From: Histidinibacterium lentulum
Lineage (GTDB): Bacteria > Pseudomonadota > Alphaproteobacteria > Rhodobacterales > Rhodobacteraceae
Assembly: GCF_003789055.1 (NCBI RefSeq)
Contig: NZ_ML119091.1
Location: 108,751-172,750 of the forward strand
Direction: 5' to 3'
Length of the DNA: 64,000 bases
Shown: one piece after another, positions 53,243 to 62,693 of the stretch
Numbering within the stretch: the first letter of the stretch is position 1
How the letters are laid out: each line of letters opens with the position of its first letter
Notes under the pieces: generated by a model
Databases searched by the model: none
What the model was told of the DNA's origin: nothing
What the model saw: only the letters and a program-made list of their open reading frames with translations
Made by a program: the position numbers and the translations under genes

Positions 53243-55483
53243 TCAGCCGACGCGGAGCTTCTGGGTCGTGCCGTCCTTCCTCTCTCCGAAGTAGATCGTC
53301 TGGTGCGGGAACGGGATCTCGATGCCGCGCTCGTCGAAGATGCGCTTGACGATCTCGTTGTAGGCCCGGCCCACGCCCCACTGCTTGCCGGGCAGGGTCT
53401 TGATCCGGCCGCGCAGGACGACCTCGCTCGCCCCGAAGCTGTTGAGGCCGAACCACTCGAACTCGCCGATGATGAGCGGGCCCTGGTCGGGGTCGCGGAC
53501 CAGCTCGTCGAAGGCGTCGGCCATCGCCTGCCGCGCCTCCTGCGTGTCCTCGCGATAGGCGACGCCCATGTCGGCCACGAAATACGAGAAATCCCGGGTG
53601 AAGTTGGACACGAGATCGACGGAAGAGAACGGAATGATGTGGAAGACGCCGCTCACGTCCCGGAGCGAGACCGACCGGACCGTCAGCTTCTCCACGACGC
53701 CGGTGATGCCGCCGACGGTGATCACGTCGCCCACGTTGATCGCGTTCTCGAACTGGATGAAGACCCCGGTGATGATGTCCTGAACCATCTTCTGTGCGCC
53801 GAAACCGATGGCGAGGCCAAGGACACCGGCGGAGGCGAGAAGCGGGCCGATGTTGAGGCCGATCTCGGCAAGGCAGAACATCAGCGTGATGATCAGGATG
53901 GCGATGGTCGCTGCATTGCGCAGGAGCGACAGAAGCGTCTCTTCGCGCGCTGTGGGCACGGACCCGAAATCGGGGTTCAGCCGGTAGTCGATCCAGGAGG
54001 TCATGACGAGCCAGGTCAGCATGGCCAGAAGCAGGATGAGCACCACGCTGGCCGTGGCCCCGGTGAAGCGCAGCCCGAGCTCGCTGGCGAGCCAGTCGGA
54101 TACCGGCAGGACGCCGAGGACATCGAGCGCGAGGAAGAAGAACGCCACCACGATGACCAGACGGATCGCGAGCAGCGCGTAGGGCACGAAGCCGTTGAGC
54201 CGACGCTCGAGAAGCGGAAGCCGGCTGTTCACATGGTCGGGCAGCGCGACGCCCCGGGCGACCGCCCTCGTGATGAGGGTCGAGAGGACCGAGGCCACGA
54301 TGAGCGCGAAGAGAACCTGAACCGAGGCGAAGGCGGCGGCATAGACCGCCTGTGCAGGCCGCGTCAGGACGATCAGCAGCATCGCCGCAAGATAGGCGAA
54401 GGCGAACCAGTGCCAGTTCCGCGCGAGAGCGTGCAGGCCCTGCGCCCGGCGGCCGTCCCGCCGCGGCGGCTCCGGTGCGGCGCTGTCCCCGTCCGGGATC
54501 AGCTCCGGCGGCGTCATCCGCCCGATCATCCAGTCCGAAACGGCTCTCTTCCTGCGCAGCACGAGGACCACGAGATGGACGAGGACGACGAGCAGGATCA
54601 GCGCCGAGATCGCGCGGCCCGCCAGAAAGGAGGCGTTGACGTTGATCACGGGCACGACGAGGAGCTGGCCGTATCCGAGCACGCTCACGACGAAGTTCGT
54701 GTTGCGGTAGAGGCTGAGAGCGCCTGCGTCCGAGATCGGCACCGGCCGCAGGCCGGAGGCCGCGGGGGCCAGTACGGCGCGGACGACCACCTTCGTCAGT
54801 TCCACGACGAGGAACGCGTTCAGATACATGGTCTGGCGTATGCCGATCTGGCCGAATTCGCCGATGGCCAGCAGGGTGACAGCATAGCCGATCGCCCAGG
54901 TGGCGAGCACGATCAGGGCATCGAGGAGCACGGAACCCGAGAACAGCAGGACCGTCGGGATGAGGGGCAGGCTGCGCGCGCGTCCTCCCATGCGCCGGAA
55001 GACCGGGATCATGATGCTGCGCAGCGTGACGAAGGCGGCCACGGTGATGCCGATGATCAGGAAGAGCTCCCGCAGGGCGTCGAGGATGACATCGACCTCG
55101 TCCTGCCCGAGGCTCCGGAATATCTGCCGGGTCTGCATGACGCTCTGCCAGGTGCTGTCCAGCCAGGCCACGACCCCTTCCGCCGCGCCCTGGGTCACGA
55201 GCGCGATCCGGCGCCCCAGCGACGGCTCCGGAGTCGCGGGTGTCACCACATCCGCCGAGGACTCCTCTCCTTCGGAAGCGTCCGCGGCACGCGCCGCCTG
55301 CTCGAGCTCCGCGATCAGTGCCGCGCGCGCCTCATCGTCCTGCAGGATTTCCAGCAGCCGGGTGGCCGGGCTCTCCGCCGCAGGAGCAGACGCCGCCGGG
55401 TCTTCCTGAGCGGCGGCATGGGTTGCCATGAGAACGAGAAGCGAGAGAAGCAGGGCCCGGATGGGCCGGATGATGAGCGGCAT
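53243..55483 (-). CDS. MscS-family mechanosensitive channel (YbiO/large type)
   Basis: 746 residues from the ATG at 55483. Signal peptide, periplasmic N-terminal domain, about 10 membrane segments, and a C-terminal MscS core (about 520-740) with GLAIGFGAQKMVQDIITG in the pore helix and FENAINVGDVITVGGITG in the beta domain. Releases solutes under osmotic downshift. Convergent with the thiolase gene and unrelated to the catabolic cluster. Confidence 0.93.
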   Translation of the reverse strand: MPLIIRPIRALLLSLLVLMATHAAAQEDPAASAPAAESPATRLLEILQDDEARAALIAELEQAARAADASEGEESSADVVTPATPEPSLGRRIALVTQGAAEGVVAWLDSTWQSVMQTRQIFRSLGQDEVDVILDALRELFLIIGITVAAFVTLRSIMIPVFRRMGGRARSLPLIPTVLLFSGSVLLDALIVLATWAIGYAVTLLAIGEFGQIGIRQTMYLNAFLVVELTKVVVRAVLAPAASGLRPVPISDAGALSLYRNTNFVVSVLGYGQLLVVPVINVNASFLAGRAISALILLVVLVHLVVLVLRRKRAVSDWMIGRMTPPELIPDGDSAAPEPPRRDGRRAQGLHALARNWHWFAFAYLAAMLLIVLTRPAQAVYAAAFASVQVLFALIVASVLSTLITRAVARGVALPDHVNSRLPLLERRLNGFVPYALLAIRLVIVVAFFFLALDVLGVLPVSDWLASELGLRFTGATASVVLILLLAMLTWLVMTSWIDYRLNPDFGSVPTAREETLLSLLRNAATIAILIITLMFCLAEIGLNIGPLLASAGVLGLAIGFGAQKMVQDIITGVFIQFENAINVGDVITVGGITGVVEKLTVRSVSLRDVSGVFHIIPFSSVDLVSNFTRDFSYFVADMGVAYREDTQEARQAMADAFDELVRDPDQGPLIIGEFEWFGLNSFGASEVVLRGRIKTLPGKQWGVGRAYNEIVKRIFDERGIEIPFPHQTIYFGERKDGTTQKLRVG

Positions 55484-55673
55484 CGGATCGTCCCGGTCGT
55501 TGGTTCCGGCAGCCCGAGGCGACGGCCACGGGACGGAGCGCCCTGTGCGCAGGACGCAGCAACAGGGAAAGAAGACCCGAAAGGGTTTCTCAGATCGGGC
55601 AGGACACTGCAACCCGACCACCGGCCGGACCCCGGCCGCGGCCCCGCAGGCCGTCAAGACGACGGCGTCGCTC

Positions 55674-56600
55674 TCACCCCGGAGCGGATGAGGGTGATGA
55701 CCGGGATCCGCAGGCGTCGAGGCGGGTCTTGAGGATATCGATGAAGACCAGCGTGGATACGGGCGGCACCCGGTGTCGCGGGACCATCAGATAGATTCTC
55801 GCCGGCGGCATCTGGCCCGTCGCGAGCGGGCGCCACGCGAGGTCGCCTCGCGCAACGTCCCGCTCGACGCCGAGCTGGGTCAGCAGCGCCACCCCGATGC
55901 CCGAGCGAACCATCGCCTTCAGCATCCCGGGTCGCTCTGCCCTCGCGACGATCCTTGCCGGGAAGCGTCCGCTGGAAAAGAGCGTGTTGAGGCCGGAATG
56001 CTGCAACCATTCAGCCCCCGGAACGACCATCGGGCAGCCCGTGCAATGGGCGAGGGTGACTTCGGGGAGGCGGGCAAGGGGATGGTCGGGCGGCATGATC
56101 ACGCCGAGAGGCGAGCTGATCGTGTGCAGCACCTCACCCCTCACGTCGTCGTGCTTGTCGAAGGCCACGACGACATCGGCGTCCTTGCTGAAGAGCTCGG
56201 AGGTGATCCGCAGGTTGTCCCCGGAGATGACGCTGAATTCCACAAGAGGATATCGGGCATTCAGCTCCCGCACCGCGTTCGGCAGGACGTCTTCCGTGAT
56301 GCTCTCGGCCGCCGCCACACGGATCGTGCCACGGATGCCGCCGCGCAGGGCGGCGAGCTCCTGTCCCAGCGCCCCGCTCTCGCGACGCCAGCGGCGGACG
56401 TAGCCCAGCAGCAGTTCTCCCGCGGCGGTCGGGCGGATGCCGCGCGGGAGCCTCTCGAACAGGGCCACCCCCAGTTCCTCCTCCAGCTTCAGAAGCTGGC
56501 GGTTCACGGCAGAGGACGCGACGTTGAGAGACTCCGCCGCCCGGCGGATCGACCCGTCGCGGATCGCCTGGTCGAAGTAGACGAGCGAGGTGCGGATCAT
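55674..56600 (-). CDS. LysR-family regulator of the nucleoside-uptake operon
   Basis: 308 residues from the ATG at 56600, GGAGG before it. Winged helix with IRRAAESLNVASSAVNRQLLKLEEELG (split at 20) and an effector domain. Divergent from the ABC operon at 56785; probably controls it. Confidence 0.88.
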   Translation of the reverse strand: MIRTSLVYFDQAIRDGSIRRAAESLNVASSAVNRQLLKLEEELGVALFERLPRGIRPTAAGELLLGYVRRWRRESGALGQELAALRGGIRGTIRVAAAESITEDVLPNAVRELNARYPLVEFSVISGDNLRITSELFSKDADVVVAFDKHDDVRGEVLHTISSPLGVIMPPDHPLARLPEVTLAHCTGCPMVVPGAEWLQHSGLNTLFSSGRFPARIVARAERPGMLKAMVRSGIGVALLTQLGVERDVARGDLAWRPLATGQMPPARIYLMVPRHRVPPVSTLVFIDILKTRLDACGSRSSPSSAPG

Positions 56601-56720
56601 GGCGAACCTCCGGGACGGCCGACGGCCGAGTGATGCCGAAATGAGAGCGCAGAGCACGCATTAAACTGCTGGCGAGGGCGCAAGCCAAGTGCTTTCCTCG
56701 ACTTAGACACCAGAACGGAC

Positions 56721-56742
56721 GCGCACCCAATTACCTGTGCGC
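56721..56742. promoter_or_regulatory. Inverted repeat in the LysR-ABC divergent region
   Basis: GCGCAC-N10-GTGCGC, a perfect 6-bp inverted repeat 43 bases before the ABC ATPase start, with 184 bases between the two starts. A likely LysR-type site. Confidence 0.5.
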
Positions 56743-56784
56743 GCTCTTGGGCAGCGCTTGGCCCTGCTTGCCACGGAAGACAGG

Positions 56785-57600
56785 ATGAACGCCGGAAGTG
56801 CCAGACCGCTCGATCCCGCGCTCGGCAAGGCAGCCGCGCCGCCGGTGATCGAGATCGACGGGGTCTCTGTCCGGTTCGACAGCGCGCAAGGTCCCGTCGA
56901 TGCGCTGAGTGACATCAATCTTGGCATCGCGGCGGGCAGTTTCACCTCGATCATCGGGCGCAGCGGCTGCGGCAAGTCCACTCTCCTGCGCGCGATCACA
57001 GGCCTGATCCGGCCGACCTCGGGCAGCGTGCAGGTGCAGGGCCAGTCCAGCGCGGACTATCAGCGCACGCGGCGGTTCGGTTTCGTCTTCCAGGGCGACA
57101 GCCTCTTTCCGTGGAAGACGGCAGCCGGGAATGTCGAGATGCCGATGGAGGTGGTTCAGGGAATGCCGCGCGCGGCCCGGCGCAAGCGTGCGGAAGAGCT
57201 GCTGCGGCTGGTGCGGCTCGACGGGTTCGAGGACCACTACCCGGCGCAGCTCTCGGGAGGCATGCGGCAGCGGGTGTCCATCGCGCGGGCGCTCTCCTAC
57301 GAACCCGAGATCCTGATGATGGACGAACCCTTCGGCGCGCTCGACGAGTTCACCCGTCGCGAAATGCACGACGAGGTCATCCGAATCTGGCGGTCGCGGC
57401 CCCTGACCGTTCTCTTCGTCACCCATTCCCTGAGCGAGGCGCTCTACCTGTCGGACCGGATCGTGGTGATGGCGCCGCGTCCGGGACGGGTCAAGGCGGT
57501 CATCGAGGTGGAGACCCCGCGCCCGCTGGACCCATCGGCCCGCACATCGGCCGCCTATCTGCGGCAGATGACCGAACTCGAGGCGCTTCTCGATGCGTGA
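56785..57600 (+). CDS. ABC transporter ATP-binding protein (NMT1/THI5-type importer)
   Basis: 271 residues from the ATG at 56785. Walker A GRSGCGKST, FQGDSLFPWK, LSGGMRQRVSIAR, Walker B MMDEPFGALDE and H-loop THSLSEA. Its end overlaps the permease start by eight bases. Part of the pyrimidine/nucleoside importer. Confidence 0.9.
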   Translation: MNAGSARPLDPALGKAAAPPVIEIDGVSVRFDSAQGPVDALSDINLGIAAGSFTSIIGRSGCGKSTLLRAITGLIRPTSGSVQVQGQSSADYQRTRRFGFVFQGDSLFPWKTAAGNVEMPMEVVQGMPRAARRKRAEELLRLVRLDGFEDHYPAQLSGGMRQRVSIARALSYEPEILMMDEPFGALDEFTRREMHDEVIRIWRSRPLTVLFVTHSLSEALYLSDRIVVMAPRPGRVKAVIEVETPRPLDPSARTSAAYLRQMTELEALLDA

Positions 57601-58375
57601 CGGGGCCTCTCCACTTGCCCGAGCGGCGGGCGCGGCGCCGGCTCTCGCGCTATTTCTCGCCGTCGCGCTGGCCTGGGAATTCGGCGTGCGCCTCTTCGAC
57701 GTGCCGGCCTTCCTGCTGCCACCCCCGACCGCGATCCTCGCTGAGATGGCCGGATCGTCGGAGCTGCTGCTGCGCAATCTCGGGGCGACGATGCTGGCGG
57801 CGGTGCTGGGCTTTCTGATCGGCACCGGCTTCGCGGTGCTGCTCGCCATTGTCTTCCTCTACTCGCGGGCCGCCGAACGGGCCCTCTTTCCCTGGGCGAT
57901 TACCATCAAGACCATCCCGGTCATCGCGATCGCGCCGCTGCTGACGATCTGGCTGGGTTACGGCCTCGCGCCCAAGGTCGCCATTGCCGCGATCATCTGC
58001 TTCTTTCCCACGCTGGTAAACGCGGTGAAGGGTCTGCGGACCGTCGATGCCCAGGCGCTCGAGTTCATGCAGGTCCTCGGCGCCTCGCGCGCACAGACGT
58101 TCCGCCACGCCCGGCTTTATGCCGCGCTGCCCTATGTCTTCGCCGCGGCCAAGATCAGTTCGTCCATGGCGGTGATCGGCGCCATCGTTGCGGAGTTCAC
58201 CGGGGCCAACACCGGGATCGGGACCCTGATCGTCACCGCCGGCTACCAGATGGACGCGACGATGCTCTTCGCCGCGATCATCACCTCGTCGCTTGCGACC
58301 ATCGCGCTGTTCTACCTCGTGACCCTCGCGGAGAAGGCCTGCCTCTTCTGGCCCGAGGCACGAATCGACGTCTGA
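57593..58375 (+). CDS. ABC transporter permease (NMT1/THI5-type importer)
   Basis: 260 residues, about six helices; EAA-type loop FMQVLGASRAQTFRHARLYAALP. Partners are the ATPase before it and the binding protein after it. Confidence 0.9.
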   Translation: MRDGASPLARAAGAAPALALFLAVALAWEFGVRLFDVPAFLLPPPTAILAEMAGSSELLLRNLGATMLAAVLGFLIGTGFAVLLAIVFLYSRAAERALFPWAITIKTIPVIAIAPLLTIWLGYGLAPKVAIAAIICFFPTLVNAVKGLRTVDAQALEFMQVLGASRAQTFRHARLYAALPYVFAAAKISSSMAVIGAIVAEFTGANTGIGTLIVTAGYQMDATMLFAAIITSSLATIALFYLVTLAEKACLFWPEARIDV

Positions 58376-58400
58376 CCCTCAGCTCAAAGGAGACTGAACG

Positions 58401-59369
58401 ATGAAGACCCCCACCGCATTTGCCCTCGCCGGCCTGATGTCGGCCGCTGCCCCCGCGGCACTCGCACAGGACCTCGAGGACGTGACACTTCGCCTGCCGT
58501 GGCTCCTCAACGTGCAGGCGGCGGGCTATGTCATGGCGCTTGACCAGGGCTACTACGAGGAGGCGGGCCTCGACGTGGAAATCCTGCCGGGCGGACCGAA
58601 CCTGAACTCCACGGCCCTTGTGGCTTCCGGGGCCAACACGTTCGGAACCAACGACGTGAACGGCATCCTTCTGGGCGCAGCGCAGGGCATGGACCTCGTC
58701 ATGGTCGCGGCATGCTTCCAGCGCCACCCTGCGGGCGTCATCACGGTGGCCGATGAAGGCATCCGGGAACCTGCCGACCTTGTCGGCAAGACGCTGGCCT
58801 ACAACGAGGGCGGACCCTGGACGCTGACCCAGGCCATGCTTGCCGCGGCGGGCGTGTCGCTCGACGACATCGACCTCGTGGTGTCGCCCTCGACCGAGCT
58901 TCTGATCAACGGGGACGTCGACGCCAAGACCGGCTTCACCGTGAACGAACCCATCGCGGTCGAGTTGGCAGGCATCGAGACCTACATCCTGCTTCCGTCG
59001 GACTATGGCGTGAACACGAATGCCGAGGCGATCTTCACGACGCGGGAGTTCCTCGAGGCGAACCCCGAGACGGTGCAGGCCTTCGTCGATGCGACCGTCC
59101 GCGGTTATGCCTATGCCTACGAGAACCCCGAGGAGACGGTTGCGACCGTGCTCGAGTTCAACGACCAGCTCGACCCGGTCCAGCAGGCAGAGCAACTGCG
59201 CCGTCAGGAAAGCTATGTCTTCACCGATTTCACCCGCGAGAACGGCGCCTGCGCCTTCGACACGGCGGTGGTCGAGGACACGCTGCAGATCCTGCGGGAG
59301 TTCACCGGCTACGACGCCGATATCGATCCCGCGACGATCTACTCGGCCGAGTTCGTCCCGACGAAATGA
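58401..59369 (+). CDS. NMT1/THI5-like substrate-binding protein
   Basis: 322 residues with a signal peptide (about 1-22, ending AALAQ). NMT1/THI5 features: LRLPWLLNVQAAGYVMALDQGYY (split) and GPNLNSTALVASGANTFG. Related proteins bind pyrimidines or thiamine precursors. The two following genes (uridine phosphorylase and nucleoside hydrolase) make pyrimidine or nucleoside uptake the best guess. Confidence 0.88.
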   Translation: MKTPTAFALAGLMSAAAPAALAQDLEDVTLRLPWLLNVQAAGYVMALDQGYYEEAGLDVEILPGGPNLNSTALVASGANTFGTNDVNGILLGAAQGMDLVMVAACFQRHPAGVITVADEGIREPADLVGKTLAYNEGGPWTLTQAMLAAAGVSLDDIDLVVSPSTELLINGDVDAKTGFTVNEPIAVELAGIETYILLPSDYGVNTNAEAIFTTREFLEANPETVQAFVDATVRGYAYAYENPEETVATVLEFNDQLDPVQQAEQLRRQESYVFTDFTRENGACAFDTAVVEDTLQILREFTGYDADIDPATIYSAEFVPTK

Positions 59370-59430
59370 CCCCCAGGCCGGCCCTCGTGCGGAGGCCGGC
59401 CCACCCTTCCCGATCCGAGGCAAGTCCCGA

Positions 59431-60261
59431 ATGTCCGACCCAGAGCACACCCCGATCCATCCCGGCGGTCTCCAGATGCATCTCAAGATCCGGCCCGGCG
59501 ACGTGCCGCGCTACGTGCTGACACCCGGCGATCCGGCCCGGGTCACCACGATCGGCGAGGCTTGGGATTCCTACGAGGAGGTCGCCTATCACCGGGAATT
59601 CCGCACGATCCGCGGAACGACCGGGGGCGTGGACATCGCCGCCTGCTCTCACGGTGTCGGCGGCCCGTCCACCGACATTGCCGTGGTGGAGCTGTCGAAC
59701 TGCGGCGCGGATACCTTCATTCGCGTCGGCTCCTGCGCCTCCCTCCAGCCCGAGATGGCGCCGGGCGATCTCATCATCGCCACGGGTGCGCTCCGGCTGA
59801 CGGGGACCGCCGACGCCTATGTCGACAAGTCCTACCCCGCGGTGGCTGACCACGAGGTGCTGATGGCGCTGATCGAAGCCGCCGAGGAGTTGGGCGAGAC
59901 CTACCACCTCGGTCTCGCGGCAAGCGTCGACAGCTTCTACGCGGGCGAGGTGAACCCGATGCCCGGCGGTTACTGGCAGTCGCACATGGACACCGTCCTC
60001 GAAGACCTGCGCCGGCAGCGCGTGGCCAATTTCGAGATGGAGGCGGCCACGATCTTCACCCTCTGCCAGCTTTTCGGGTTCCGCGGCGGGATGATCTGTT
60101 CCGTAGGTGCCAATCGCGCCACGCGACAGCGGGAGGACAGCGCCGATTCTATCCGCCGCTGTTGCGCGGTGGCGAGCCGCGCGGTGGCGATTCTCGCTGG
60201 ATGGGATGCGCGCAAGGCCGCGGCTGGCAAGGCGCATCTCTATCCCTCGCTCCTCGTCTGA
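59431..60261 (+). CDS. udp: Uridine phosphorylase-family nucleoside phosphorylase
   Basis: 276 residues from the ATG at 59431. PNP/UDP fold motifs: LTPGDPARV, GVGGPSTDIAVVEL and FEMEAATIF. Phosphorolysis of uridine (or a related nucleoside) to base and ribose-1-phosphate. Follows the binding-protein gene by 61 bases and precedes the nucleoside hydrolase. Confidence 0.9.
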   Translation: MSDPEHTPIHPGGLQMHLKIRPGDVPRYVLTPGDPARVTTIGEAWDSYEEVAYHREFRTIRGTTGGVDIAACSHGVGGPSTDIAVVELSNCGADTFIRVGSCASLQPEMAPGDLIIATGALRLTGTADAYVDKSYPAVADHEVLMALIEAAEELGETYHLGLAASVDSFYAGEVNPMPGGYWQSHMDTVLEDLRRQRVANFEMEAATIFTLCQLFGFRGGMICSVGANRATRQREDSADSIRRCCAVASRAVAILAGWDARKAAAGKAHLYPSLLV

Positions 60262-60273
60262 AGAGGGCGCGGG

Positions 60274-61236
60274 ATGCCCCAGAAGGTCCTGTTCGACACC
60301 GACCCCGGCGTCGATGACGCCGCCGCGCTGCTGTTCCTGCACCGTGCCGCGGCGCTCGATCTGGTCGGGATCACCACGGTCTTCGGCAATGCCGATATCG
60401 CGACCTGCACGCGCAACGCGCTCTTCCTCAAGGCCCTGTTCGGCATCGAGGCGCCCGTGGCCGAGGGCGCAGGCCGCGACCTGCGCGGACGGGCGGGACC
60501 GGTGCCCGTCCATGTCCACGGCGAGAACGGCCTCGGCGACGCACCGCTCTCCGGCATCGACCTGCCCCGGAGCGATCCCAGGCCGGCACACCAGCTGATA
60601 GCGGAGACCTTGCGCGCCCATCCCGGCGAGGTGCGCGTCATCGCCGTGGGACGCCTGACGAACCTGGCGCTCGCGCTCGACGCCGACCCCGGACTGGTGG
60701 AGCTCGCCCGCGACATCGTGCTGATGGGCGGTGCCTTCGCGGGCGGCAACGGCAACGTCACGCCAGCCGCCGAGGCAAACATGATCGGCGATCCCGATGC
60801 CGCCGACATCGTCTTCGGAGCGCCTTGGAAGGTCACCGCCGTCGGCCTCGACGTGACTAGGAACATCCTCCTGCCGCGCCGGGTGCTCGCGGATTGGGCG
60901 GACAGCGGCGACCCCGGCCTCGAGTTCCTGGCAGCAGCCAAACGGCACTACGTCGCCTACCATGATCGCTTCGGCGTGGATGGCTGTTACGTCCACGACC
61001 CGGCGGCCGTGGCCTATGCCCTCGACCCCGGCCTTTTCGAGATCACCGAAGGACCTGTGCGGGTCATCCGCGACGGTATCGCCATGGGTCAAACGATCCA
61101 GGCCGACCCGGCCATCCCCTACCCGCCCGGCTCGGCCTGGGAGGGAAGACCAGTCCAGAATGTGGCGCGCCAGGCTAATGCTTCTGCCATCCTCGATCTG
61201 TTCGAGGAGACGATCGCGGTGTCGGCGGAGGTTTAG
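60274..61236 (+). CDS. Inosine/uridine-preferring nucleoside hydrolase
   Basis: 320 residues. Calcium-binding aspartate cluster at the N-terminus (Asp8, Asp10, Asp14, Asp15 in FDTDPGVDDAAALL), VHVHGENGLGD and a late HDPAAVAYAL with the ligand Asp. Hydrolyses ribonucleosides to base and ribose. Last gene of the operon; having both phosphorylase and hydrolase together is notable. Confidence 0.93.
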   Translation: MPQKVLFDTDPGVDDAAALLFLHRAAALDLVGITTVFGNADIATCTRNALFLKALFGIEAPVAEGAGRDLRGRAGPVPVHVHGENGLGDAPLSGIDLPRSDPRPAHQLIAETLRAHPGEVRVIAVGRLTNLALALDADPGLVELARDIVLMGGAFAGGNGNVTPAAEANMIGDPDAADIVFGAPWKVTAVGLDVTRNILLPRRVLADWADSGDPGLEFLAAAKRHYVAYHDRFGVDGCYVHDPAAVAYALDPGLFEITEGPVRVIRDGIAMGQTIQADPAIPYPPGSAWEGRPVQNVARQANASAILDLFEETIAVSAEV

Positions 61237-62010
61237 CTTACCCCTAGGCTCCCGGTGTTCTGAGTCTGACGCTTGCTACCGGCCCCCCCGAATTTCGTCG
61301 AGTGCGTGGAGCGCGCGGAGCTTTCGGGCGAGAGTGTTCTCGCCCGATTTGCTCCAAGGGAAGGGCGCTGGGCTGGCGTTTTGTTGGATGAGGTCATGGC
61401 TACATCGCGGTCGCCGACTCTGGTCTAACGTCCGAGCCGAAAGGGCCGTGAGGTGCATTTCTGCGAACTACGTTTCGAACTTTTTCAGCCTTGATGCGCT
61501 AGTTTCCACGGAATGCTGCTGGCAGCATGTCCGTTCATAACCTACTTAGTTATCTGAATCGCAATTTTTTCCGCGAAGCCTTCAACAGTGCCATCCTTCT
61601 GCGATCAAGAAGACTTGAGAAACAATTCTGTGCCTGAGCCCACGCGACTAACCCACCAGATTTTCGGACCTCATCTGCAAGCGCAGGCGTTGTCGATTTT
61701 GGGACCTTGTCACTGACCCAGGCACCTTCAGCTACGCTATCTACTACAAGATTGATCAAGTCTTGGCGCGCCGCGTCGAGATTTTTGTTAGCGCTTTTGC
61801 GTCTTTATGTTTTTTTCTTCTTACCGACGCTCGGACCTCGCGGAAGTAAATCTTCATGCGGCTGGACCCCTTGAGTGCGCATCTTTTTCTCGGAATTCAG
61901 CTTCGTCCAGTCTCGTCGAGACGACATGAAAGAACTCTCAACAAAAACCCAGTGAAAGGCCTCTTTGAAACAACTTGGTTCTTGACCTTCTTCGCAGCAG
62001 TATCGAAGAA
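61237..62010. other. Lower-GC region with fragmentary reading frames
   Basis: No convincing intact gene. GC falls well below the rest of the window (for example 61540-61860). On the minus strand a stop-free frame from about 61809 to 61550 has protein-like composition (NLDAARQDLINLVVDSVAEG, KSTTPALADEVRKSGG) but no ATG, only a TTG at 61759. Another fragment near 61276-61350 reads SKSGENTLARKLRALHALDE. These look like remnants of foreign genes. Confidence 0.45.
61324..61347 (+). terminator. Strong hairpin after the nucleoside operon
   Basis: TCGGGCGAGA-GTGT-TCTCGCCCGA, a perfect 10-bp stem followed by TTTGCT, about 88 bases after the nucleoside hydrolase stop. A likely terminator, though the T-run is short. 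Confidence 0.6.
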
Positions 62011-62553
62011 ATGGCGTCTAAAACCTTTTCCATCGTCGGGCATCTATCTGGAGTCACATTCGCAAGTCGCGCGCCCTCTGATGCCAAGATCGCCCGAATC
62101 TGCCTTCTGGACAAGCATCTTTCTGAACTGGCCCTCGTTTCGACCGGACACTCAGGCATAACCAGGAGGCTTATACGCTGTTGCTCGGACGGGTTTGAGT
62201 TCACCTGCTGGAACGATGAGATCGTCCGGGGCGCGTTCATCATCGACGGAGATGATCGGGAGATCATCTCTTGGCGAGCCGTGGTGAACGCTGGCATCAG
62301 CGGCTCGGACAGCGGCGACATGATGCTGGAGGCGCTCGAGCGGCGGTTCGGAACATACAAGTCTGCACAGGCGGGTGCGAAAGCCGGTCCTTCGGGGCCG
62401 GTTTTCCTTTTCATCCTCGGAACTGTGCAGCAGTGCCCTTCCCGGCGAAAACGAGGTTGCCACTGGCATCGAGGCCAACGCCCCGGCCAAGGGCCTGACG
62501 CCGGGCGAAGAAGGTCTTTTCAGCGTCCGAGGGATGCCCCATCTGTTCTGTGA
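62011..62553 (+). CDS. Hypothetical protein, possibly damaged at its C-terminus
   Basis: 180 residues from the ATG at 62011; a TTG at 61975 is also possible. The first ~120 residues look protein-like (VGHLSGVTFASRAPS, GFEFTCWNDEIVRGAFIIDG, ISWRAVVNAGISG, LERRFGTYKSAQAG). The rest reads through a terminator (62383) and is antisense to the small gene at 62411-62620, with an Arg/Pro-rich nonsense-like composition. I infer that the original stop lay before the terminator and was lost. No family recognised. Confidence 0.35.
   Translation: MASKTFSIVGHLSGVTFASRAPSDAKIARICLLDKHLSELALVSTGHSGITRRLIRCCSDGFEFTCWNDEIVRGAFIIDGDDREIISWRAVVNAGISGSDSGDMMLEALERRFGTYKSAQAGAKAGPSGPVFLFILGTVQQCPSRRKRGCHWHRGQRPGQGPDAGRRRSFQRPRDAPSVL
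62383..62411 (+). terminator. Intrinsic terminator with UUCG loop
   Basis: GCCGGTCC-TTCG-GGGCCGG (seven paired bases with one G-U) followed by TTTTCCTTTTC. The T-rich tail and UUCG loop are on the plus strand. It lies inside the reading frame at 62011, which is evidence that the end of that frame is not original. Confidence 0.7.
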
Positions 62554-62620
62554 ACGCATCGAGCCACGCGATTTGCTCATCATCTCCCAGTCGTGCTCCG
62601 TCGAGCCTGCCTTGTGCCAT
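62411..62620 (-). CDS. Small hypothetical protein
   Basis: 69 residues; GGAGG lies five bases before the ATG at 62620, a strong start. Composition is that of a soluble protein (ARLGDDEQIAWLDAFTEQMG, ASGNLVFAGKG); no domain recognised. Divergent from the exonuclease gene at 62694 with 73 bases between starts. Confidence 0.55.
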   Translation of the reverse strand: MAQGRLDGARLGDDEQIAWLDAFTEQMGHPSDAEKTFFARRQALGRGVGLDASGNLVFAGKGTAAQFRG

Positions 62621-62693
62621 GTCGCCTCCTGCGTCGAGCTAAGGGTGGCAAAACGGACCTGCCCAAGTCAATGTTCGAAGCCTGGAGGCGGGA

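Noticed and set aside
53303..55732. 809-codon frame antisense to the mechanosensitive channel gene
   Set aside because: Acidic/His-rich mirror composition, no start signal, and the channel gene has its full MscS core.
61938..62414. 158-codon minus-strand frame
   Set aside because: Ser/Arg/Pro-rich without ribosome site or motif; the plus-strand frame opposite is more protein-like, though itself doubtful.
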